Assembly: GCA_002433065.1 (NCBI GenBank)
Contig: DJHK01000008.1
Coordinates: forward strand, 1 to 11,630
DNA: 11,630 nucleotides
Source of the DNA: Chloroflexi bacterium UBA6622
GTDB taxonomy: Bacteria; Chloroflexota; UBA11872
Reading direction: 5' to 3'
Position numbers and translations under genes: made by a program. Each line of letters begins with the position of its first letter. The stretch's first letter is position 1. The notes below the pieces were generated by a model. That model saw only the letters and a list, made by a program, of their open reading frames with translations. It ran no database searches and was not told where the DNA came from. Below are positions 1-4,706 of the stretch, one piece after another.

Positions 1-229
1 TGAGCACATCAAAGACGAACGAAGCAGATCCAACTGATCCAAAGGTGAATGAGGGGCCAACAAGCGTTCCCGAAGGACCGAGTACATCAAGAACGGCATC
101 CACCACCGTCTGTGCACCGTCGTTAACCATACCGAGACTTCGCAACGAACTGTGCACCATCACCAAGTCGCCTGCGTTTACACCTAAACGTCGAAGATCA
201 GCCGTCAACGAGGTCTTCCCTGCTGCCAT
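1..229 (-). CDS. AAC(3)-family aminoglycoside N-acetyltransferase-like protein (partial, runs off left edge)
   Basis: Read on the minus strand from an ATG at 229-227, an open frame of 76 codons runs to the window edge without a stop. The N-terminus shows the hallmark of the AAC(3)/Antibiotic_NAT family: LRRLGVNAGD, then VMVHSSLRSLG, then a GAQTVVDAVLDVLGPSGTL stretch and PSFTF. The HSSLRSLG segment lines the acetyl-CoA/substrate cleft in this family. Known members transfer acetyl from acetyl-CoA to the 3-amino group of 2-deoxystreptamine aminoglycosides. Many environmental homologues act on other amines, so resistance should not be assumed. It is divergent from the oxidoreductase starting at 300, with a 70-base shared upstream region. 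The family is usually about 260-280 residues, so roughly 70 percent lies outside the window. The family call is firm; substrate is unknown. Confidence 0.85.
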   Translation of the reverse strand, partial: MAAGKTSLTADLRRLGVNAGDLVMVHSSLRSLGMVNDGAQTVVDAVLDVLGPSGTLVGPSFTFGSVGSASFVFDVL

Positions 230-299
230 ACAACGGTGCCCCAAGAATCGCTTCACATGCGAGGATACGGGTTATCCAAACGTCTATCGGTAAATCTAC

Positions 300-1316
300 A
301 TGCGTGTCGAACCCCCCGTGCGTTGCGCGGTCGTCGGAACCAAGAACATCGCAGGCAAGCACATCCCCGTCCTACAGGCGCTGCCCGAGAGCACCGTCGT
401 AGCACTCTGCGACATTGATGCTCAGGCGGTCAGCACTGCCGCCCACGAGTTCGGTGTGGACAAAACATTCACGAGTGTAGAAAGCCTTCAGGCATGGGGG
501 CAGTACGACGCTGTTTATGTACTCGTGAGCGTGCTCGCAGTCGCTGATATTGCCGAACTATTCCTGCAGGCCGGCACTCCAACTTTCATCGAGAAACCAC
601 CAGGCCTCTACACCGTCGACACAGAACGTCTGGCCGCCGTCGCCAATGAAACGGGGACGATGGCAACTGTCGGACTTAATCGAAGGTTTTATTCAAACAC
701 GATGGCAGGCCGTGACGCCTTGCTGGAAACCGGCGAGGTCGTGTCAGTCACCGTCCATGCAGATGAAGATGTCGGACCCAAATGGGACGACCCTCGTTTC
801 CCTCCCGAAGTCGCTGCCCGGTGGGTGTATGCCAACAGCATTCATGCACTCGACTTGATTCGCTACTTCGGCGGTGACATCGCCCAAGTTTCGGCGGTCC
901 AACGCAAGGTAGGACTGCCAGTTCCTGACTCCTTCAGTGCCATCATCGATTTCGAGTCCGGGGCCATCGGACGCGCCCTAGCTGATCACTTTGCGCAGAG
1001 AGGTGGTCATCGCTACCAAGTACGGACCGCAACGGCGACGCTGACCTCGGGGCATACGCTAGAAGATTCTTGCACGCTTACCCGGCGAAACCGTGAACCG
1101 GTCCAGTTCAGCCTGACGGGGCTCGATCGCCGGCTCAAGCCTGGATTCCCGGGAGAATCCAAGGCTTTTCTTCGCGCCGTACAAACTGGAAATCCTGTGG
1201 AGTTCCCTTCCCCCACGCTTGTAGATGCGGTGAAAACAATGCAAATGCTAGATGCGATCACCGGCGCCAACGAATGGTCACCAAAAAGTAATCCAGTGAG
1301 CCAACAACCATCATAA
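300..1316 (+). CDS. Gfo/Idh/MocA-family NAD(P)-dependent oxidoreductase
   Basis: A 338-residue protein, typical length for the family. An N-terminal Rossmann fold (about 7-125) is followed by a C-terminal alpha/beta substrate domain. Visible marks are VVGTKNIAG (11-19), an acidic residue ending the second strand (LCDID, about 36-40), the catalytic EKPPG motif (E98, K99, P100), GLNRRF (125-130) and NSIHALD (H182, D185), which lies where the family has its active-site His/Asp. These enzymes oxidise or reduce hydroxyls of sugars, cyclitols and related polyols with NAD(P). The nucleotide loop is atypical: after G13 the second glycine of GxGxxG is a lysine and the third is an alanine. No strong ribosome binding site precedes the ATG at 300. 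It is divergent from the AAC(3)-like gene and convergent with the transporter, whose stop is 30 bases beyond its own. The substrate cannot be told from sequence. Confidence 0.9.
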   Translation: MRVEPPVRCAVVGTKNIAGKHIPVLQALPESTVVALCDIDAQAVSTAAHEFGVDKTFTSVESLQAWGQYDAVYVLVSVLAVADIAELFLQAGTPTFIEKPPGLYTVDTERLAAVANETGTMATVGLNRRFYSNTMAGRDALLETGEVVSVTVHADEDVGPKWDDPRFPPEVAARWVYANSIHALDLIRYFGGDIAQVSAVQRKVGLPVPDSFSAIIDFESGAIGRALADHFAQRGGHRYQVRTATATLTSGHTLEDSCTLTRRNREPVQFSLTGLDRRLKPGFPGESKAFLRAVQTGNPVEFPSPTLVDAVKTMQMLDAITGANEWSPKSNPVSQQPS

Positions 1317-1346
1317 AGCCATCATCAACTGAGATGCCCGATGCAT

Positions 1347-2228
1347 TTATACATTGACCAGACCCATCCCAATCACCGCCGTGAGTACACCAACGCCAGC
1401 GGTCCGCCCATGACGCTCGCGCCAATACAACATCCCAGCAGCGGTGGTTAATAGCATGGCCGCCGACGTTTGGATCGGAAACACAATCGTTCCAGGCAAC
1501 ACGTCGAGAGCCGCCACCAGAAATGTGAGTTGGACAACATTGGCAGTTCCCATAATCGCGCCAATAACCCAAGGCCTCGCGGTCGAGGCCCCGCCCATGC
1601 GCTGAGAAAGATCTGGTTGCAATCGATACCTGCACATATAAATCCCAACGGCAACCGGAACCGATGCCACGAACGCGACGCACACGAACATCGGCGCGTG
1701 AGTGGGCTCAGACAATTCATTGAACGCCTTTGACGCAGCTATTCCAGCACCAGTAAATACAAGCAGACCAATGATGGATGGCCAGTACCAGCCGGACCTT
1801 TCCCCACGGACTACCGTCCGCGATCCCGCAAGTAAGGGGATAGAAACGAGCAGTAGTGTGAGCCCCATGATGGCGATCGGACCCGGCCGTTCCCCAAACA
1901 CTACAATCGAAACGGCCGTAGGAATCACCACAGACAGGCGAAGCAGGATAAACGTCACGCCCACGCCTGAACGCATAAGCAACCAGTACACACCCACCAT
2001 GGTTCCGGCGTATTGGATGCCCTGAACCGCACCAAAAATCAATGTTGCCTGGTCGATCTCCAACGAACCGCTGAGGACAGCCCATATCGTGGCTACCACG
2101 GCAGCTAACACGTAGTTAACGGTCGCAATGAAGAAATAGTCATATCGGCCGGCCTGCGCCACACGTGTAGATAGTGCAAACACCACGTTGAGCAAGACAT
2201 GCAGGGTCAGGAAAATCATAGGAAGCAC
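1347..2228 (-). CDS. DMT-superfamily (EamA-like) transporter
   Basis: A 293-residue, very hydrophobic protein with about ten predicted membrane segments. They fall into two five-helix halves separated near residues 140-150 by the hydrophilic SRTVVRGERSG stretch. Each half ends with the short charged signature seen in EamA repeats: FGERPGP in the first and YWRERHGR in the second. EamA/DMT proteins are inner-membrane carriers, mostly exporting amino acids, nucleosides, sugars or drugs; direction and substrate are not readable here. Two starts are possible: a GTG at 2228 (used here) or an ATG three codons in at 2219. Neither has a clear Shine-Dalgarno sequence. It is divergent from the cyclodeaminase-like gene across about 134 bases, so the two could share control. 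Convergence with the oxidoreductase leaves only 30 bases and no visible hairpin terminator. Confidence 0.88.
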   Translation of the reverse strand: MLPMIFLTLHVLLNVVFALSTRVAQAGRYDYFFIATVNYVLAAVVATIWAVLSGSLEIDQATLIFGAVQGIQYAGTMVGVYWLLMRSGVGVTFILLRLSVVIPTAVSIVVFGERPGPIAIMGLTLLLVSIPLLAGSRTVVRGERSGWYWPSIIGLLVFTGAGIAASKAFNELSEPTHAPMFVCVAFVASVPVAVGIYMCRYRLQPDLSQRMGGASTARPWVIGAIMGTANVVQLTFLVAALDVLPGTIVFPIQTSAAMLLTTAAGMLYWRERHGRTAGVGVLTAVIGMGLVNV

Positions 2229-2316
2229 TCATGGTCGAGGCTCATACCTGTACTCCGCAAATCAACTATCGGCGCTGACCGAAGAAACACCACGTGCTTA
2301 CAATGCCCAGACTAGG

Positions 2317-2330
2317 TGCGCCATGGCGCA
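2317..2330. repeat. Perfect 14-base palindrome upstream of the cyclodeaminase-like gene
   Basis: TGCGCCATGGCGCA is its own reverse complement, with no spacer. It lies about 33 bases before the chosen ATG at 2363, in the gap between the divergent transporter and cyclodeaminase-like genes. Its size and place suit a dimeric-repressor operator or a short hairpin in the leader. Neither is proven. Confidence 0.4.
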
Positions 2331-2335
2331 TCAAC

Positions 2336-2355
2336 ACCAATCGGAACCAATCGGA
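2336..2355 (+). repeat. Tandem 10-base direct repeat abutting the ribosome binding site
   Basis: ACCAATCGGA occurs twice without interruption (2336-2345 and 2346-2355). The end of the second copy supplies most of the GGAG Shine-Dalgarno sequence at 2353-2356, six bases before the ATG at 2363. The period of one helical turn would put two identical sites on the same DNA face. A simple slippage duplication of the ribosome binding region is equally possible. Confidence 0.7.
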
Positions 2356-2362
2356 GTCCCCC

Positions 2363-3316
2363 ATGGCGATCTACCTGAACGAGTCTGATGTAGAGCATCT
2401 TGCTGACATGGAACTTGCCCTTGCGGCTGTCGAATCCTCGTTGGTTCGGCAAGGCCAAGGAACATCCAGCAATGTTGGGCGGCGACGGGCACAAATCAAC
2501 AGCGGAGCTCTCAACCTCATGGGCGCCGCTGATGAGAGCCTCGGTGTCGCAGGTGCCAAAGTCTATAGCACCTTCAAGGGCGCAACCGCACGCTTCGTCG
2601 TGGTGCTCTTCGACATCCGGACGGGAGCTCTTCAAGCCATCATTGAAGCCGGTCGCCTTGGAGAACTCCGGACAGGTGCTGCGACCGGTGTAGCTGCAAA
2701 GTATCTAGCTCGCGAAGATTCGTCCGTCGTCGGGCTGATCGGCACTGGTCGACAAGCCCGAACCCAGCTACTCGCGCTCCACCATGTACGGCCACTATCC
2801 GAGGTGCACGTGTGGTCTCGAACCCCCTCAAATGTTGAGACATTCGTCAAAACCATGCACCCACAACTCGCCGTGTCCATCCACCAAGCAAGCACCCCTA
2901 CAGAGGCCATCCGAAATACAGATCTTGTGGTGACCGCGACATCTGCTGTCACGCCAGTGATCGATGCCAGTGACTTGGCGCACGGAATGCACGTAACGGC
3001 GATGGGCTCCAACAATCCGCGCAACACAGAGCTAAGCCCCGACACCATCCAGGCCGTTGACCGGATATTTGTTGACGATCTGGAAGGCGCTCACGTGGAA
3101 TGCGGTGACCTAATATCCGCCGCACAAGCCGGCAAGTTCCAATGGGGCCAAGCGACCGAGCTTGGCCGCGTCGTGGCCGGTGAGATGGAGGGCCGAACCG
3201 AACCTGACCAGATCACCCTCTTTGAATCCCAGGGAATAGCCCTATGGGACATCGCGCTCGGACACGCAGTTGTCCAGCAAGCCAAGAGAGAGAAGTGTGG
3301 CACCCCAATTGGCTAG
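2363..3316 (+). CDS. Ornithine cyclodeaminase / mu-crystallin family protein (ketimine reductase-like)
   Basis: A 317-residue protein from the ATG at 2363, chosen because GGAG sits six bases upstream and the family N-terminus starts here (MAIYLNESDV). An in-frame GTG at 2294 would add 23 residues with no family match. Visible motifs are the substrate lysine in GAKVYSTFKG (K66), GELRTGAATGVAA (R103), the dinucleotide-binding GLIGTGRQA (G127-A132) and the AMGSNNPRNTEL segment. In Pseudomonas ornithine cyclodeaminase the last segment carries the catalytic Asp228; here the aligned residue is Asn217. Family members include ornithine cyclodeaminase, archaeal alanine dehydrogenase and cyclic-ketimine or imine reductases, all NAD(P)-linked. 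The Asn makes true ornithine cyclodeamination doubtful; an imine reductase or amino acid dehydrogenase role is as likely. It is divergent from the DMT transporter and convergent with the MarR gene. Confidence 0.9.
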   Translation: MAIYLNESDVEHLADMELALAAVESSLVRQGQGTSSNVGRRRAQINSGALNLMGAADESLGVAGAKVYSTFKGATARFVVVLFDIRTGALQAIIEAGRLGELRTGAATGVAAKYLAREDSSVVGLIGTGRQARTQLLALHHVRPLSEVHVWSRTPSNVETFVKTMHPQLAVSIHQASTPTEAIRNTDLVVTATSAVTPVIDASDLAHGMHVTAMGSNNPRNTELSPDTIQAVDRIFVDDLEGAHVECGDLISAAQAGKFQWGQATELGRVVAGEMEGRTEPDQITLFESQGIALWDIALGHAVVQQAKREKCGTPIG

Positions 3317-3428
3317 CGTGCCGACATGCGAATCGGAGTGCATCCAGGTTCTCGCAAAATACAACGAGGCACCGAACCCTCAATGGACAGACACGCGTTA
3401 CCAGGAAAGATGTGGCCTCTGACCGATT

Positions 3429-3914
3429 TCACCCAATTCTCGACTGCACGGATGTTTTTAAGTCACCCATATCGGCAGCAAGAGCCTTGAGACGAGCTAC
3501 CCCATAGTCGCCATTGACCGTAGCTTCAACTTCCTTCAAAACCGGCTCGACCTGTCGCCATTTGGCAAGACCCTGTTCGGTAATCGTTATCCGGAAGGAA
3601 CGTCGGTCATCAGAATCCACAGTAACTAAAACACTCTCATCTCCCATCAGTCGCTTAATCAGCGAGGATGTCGCGGCAGGACTACGCCCCAATTCCTCGG
3701 CCAATTCTGAAGGCGTGACGGAATTCTCTGCCATGGCAACAAATTGCAGCGCCCGCGCCAATGGCAGCGAGACGCCTATCTTTTGAAACGCAGAATTTAT
3801 TTGGTCTGAAACCTGATGCGCCTGCACTAACAGGTTGTGCAGCACTGAGTTTCCAACCAGATCACTTTCTTCTCTATGTTCAGAACGCGTGGAAATGCCT
3901 TCACCTCTCTTCAT
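3429..3914 (-). CDS. MarR-family transcriptional regulator
   Basis: A winged-helix protein of 161 residues from the ATG at 3914. A GTG at 3965 would give 178 residues. I prefer 3914 because the extra 17 residues match nothing in the family and would place a candidate operator (3944-3959) inside the gene; neither start has a clear Shine-Dalgarno sequence. The core shows VTPSELAEELGRSPAATSSL (helix-turn-helix, roughly residues 65-85), LIKRLMGDES, and the wing with the family DRR signature (SDDRRSFRITITEQG, roughly 100-115). MarR proteins bind palindromic DNA as dimers and usually release it on binding a phenolic, fatty-acyl or other small ligand. The gene is divergent from the FabZ-type gene, which makes that gene and itself the likeliest targets. 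A FabT-like role in lipid control is an inference from this pairing only. Confidence 0.9.
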   Translation of the reverse strand: MKRGEGISTRSEHREESDLVGNSVLHNLLVQAHQVSDQINSAFQKIGVSLPLARALQFVAMAENSVTPSELAEELGRSPAATSSLIKRLMGDESVLVTVDSDDRRSFRITITEQGLAKWRQVEPVLKEVEATVNGDYGVARLKALAADMGDLKTSVQSRIG

Positions 3915-3943
3915 ATTGACGGCACGGATAGGAAAGAACGAGG

Positions 3944-3959
3944 CCACTATAGATAGAGG
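3944..3959. promoter_or_regulatory. Imperfect 16-base palindrome near the MarR start (candidate operator)
   Basis: CCACTATAGATAGAGG pairs CC with GG and CTAT with ATAG around a central AG, with one A/A mismatch in each arm. It lies 30 bases upstream of the preferred MarR ATG at 3914, where an autoregulatory MarR operator is commonly found. Short arms mean chance occurrence is possible. Confidence 0.3.
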
Positions 3960-3971
3960 TGGCACTCGACC

Positions 3972-3989
3972 TTGTGATTTCGTTCACAA
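3972..3989. promoter_or_regulatory. TTGTGA-N6-TCACAA palindrome (CRP-type or MarR operator candidate)
   Basis: Perfect six-base arms TTGTGA (3972-3977) and TCACAA (3984-3989) flank the six-base spacer tttcgt. The core TGTGA-N6-TCACA is exactly the consensus recognised by cAMP receptor proteins (E. coli CRP, mycobacterial and corynebacterial relatives). Sites with TTGT/ACAA arms also occur for MarR dimers. The right arm overlaps the candidate -35 box of the fabZ promoter. That position fits either class II activation or repression. Confidence 0.55.
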
Positions 3990-4011
3990 AGAACTTTTAG
4001 AGAATTATACG
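3983..4011 (+). promoter_or_regulatory. Candidate promoter for the fabZ-type gene
   Basis: TTCACA at 3983-3988 matches five of six bases of the -35 consensus. A 17-base spacer leads to TATACG at 4006-4011, which matches four of six bases of the -10 consensus. The predicted start near 4018 would leave a leader of about 120 bases before the ATG at 4140. That leader has no convincing small gene. Confidence 0.4.
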
Positions 4012-4139
4012 CATCAGGAATCGGTACGCCATCACGCGAGCAGAATGGGTCGCCAACAGAAACTATTCCTCAGACACAGGAGATCATCTGCCCACCTTTT
4101 ACACTGGAACCACCTAACAAGAGGAGGCCTCATCGACAC

Positions 4140-4598
4140 ATGAAAGATGCACCGCTTGATCGAAAAGATATTGAACATTTACTCCCCCACCGGGATCCCT
4201 TCCTCTTCATCGACCGGATTATCGAGGTTGAATACGGACAACGTGCGGTCGGAATAATGGAAGATGCCGGGGCTTATGAAGACACCGTGCTTCGAGGCCA
4301 CTTCCCAAGGTTCCCTGTGCTTCCTGGGGCCATCATCGTAGAAGCACTGGCCGAGGTTGGAGGGATCGCCGCCCTTGGAATGCCCGAAAACATCGGAAAA
4401 ATCGCGATGCTAACAGGACTGGACCGCTGGAAATTCCGACGCCCCGCACGTCCGGGACACACCTTGCGCCTCGAGGCCGAACTGCTCAGATACAGAGGAA
4501 ATTTCGGCAGGGCCAAAGCCCATGCCAGCATCGACGGCGATCTTTGTGCTGAAGGTGAAATCAGCTTCGCGATTATCGACAGGCCAGAAGAAATGTAG
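4140..4598 (+). CDS. fabZ: FabZ-type (3R)-hydroxyacyl-ACP dehydratase
   Basis: A 152-residue hot-dog-fold protein of normal FabZ length. It carries LLPHRDPFLFIDRI (14-27) and the family signature GHFPRFPVLPGAIIVEALAE, with catalytic His54 and Glu68. The residue after LA is Glu72, where many FabZ proteins have Gln. The family dehydrates 3-hydroxyacyl-ACP to trans-2-enoyl-ACP in fatty acid elongation in the cytoplasm. The start has a strong GAGGAGG ribosome binding site at 4121-4127, 12 bases before the ATG, which is a longish gap. The gene is solitary: no other fatty acid synthase or lipid A gene is nearby. It is divergent from a MarR regulator, and the MBL gene follows after 108 bases. It may therefore be a paralogue serving a specialised acyl chain rather than the housekeeping enzyme. 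The family call is secure. Confidence 0.92.
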   Translation: MKDAPLDRKDIEHLLPHRDPFLFIDRIIEVEYGQRAVGIMEDAGAYEDTVLRGHFPRFPVLPGAIIVEALAEVGGIAALGMPENIGKIAMLTGLDRWKFRRPARPGHTLRLEAELLRYRGNFGRAKAHASIDGDLCAEGEISFAIIDRPEEM

Positions 4599-4630
4599 TT
4601 TCACTAAGTGGAAGCTTGGGCCAAAATTCC

Positions 4631-4678
4631 TCACGATTCGCTAATCGGAATCGTGATTTAGCGTAGGCTCAATAGCCT
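4631..4678 (+). other. Two consecutive hairpins between fabZ and the MBL gene
   Basis: TCACGATTC (4631-4639) and GAATCGTGA (4648-4656) form a perfect nine-base stem with an eight-base loop. AGGCT (4665-4669) and AGCCT (4674-4678) form a second five-base stem with a four-base loop. CGCTAA (4639-4644) can instead pair with TTAGCG (4658-4663), which would disrupt the first stem. No T-run follows, so a classical intrinsic terminator is unlikely. A leader structure, an RNA-processing site or a DNA operator (first stem) are the alternatives. Confidence 0.45.
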
Positions 4679-4706
4679 TACCTACCTCCAAGCTGCAGGT
4701 GCCCCG

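Noticed and set aside
263..277. GGATA-N5-TATCC inverted repeat between the AAC(3)-like gene and the Gfo/Idh/MocA gene
   Set aside because: Five-base arms with a five-base spacer are expected by chance at this length scale, and no promoter elements align with it.
1258..1683. Minus-strand 141-codon frame overlapping the end of the oxidoreductase and the transporter
   Set aside because: Trp/Cys/Gly-rich shadow translation in another frame of the transporter gene, with no recognisable domain.
3326..3428. Short plus-strand reading frame starting MRIGVHPGSRKIQ between the cyclodeaminase-like and MarR genes
   Set aside because: No family recognised and no ribosome binding site. It runs into the antisense of the MarR gene, so it is probably chance.
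3835..4143. Plus-strand 102-codon frame over the MarR start and the fabZ leader
   Set aside because: Mostly antisense to the MarR gene with low-complexity, unfamiliar translation, and it overlaps the promoter elements and the fabZ start.
4631..4656. Intrinsic terminator after fabZ
   Set aside because: The stem is good, but only TTTA follows instead of a T-run, so I list it as a hairpin of unknown role.
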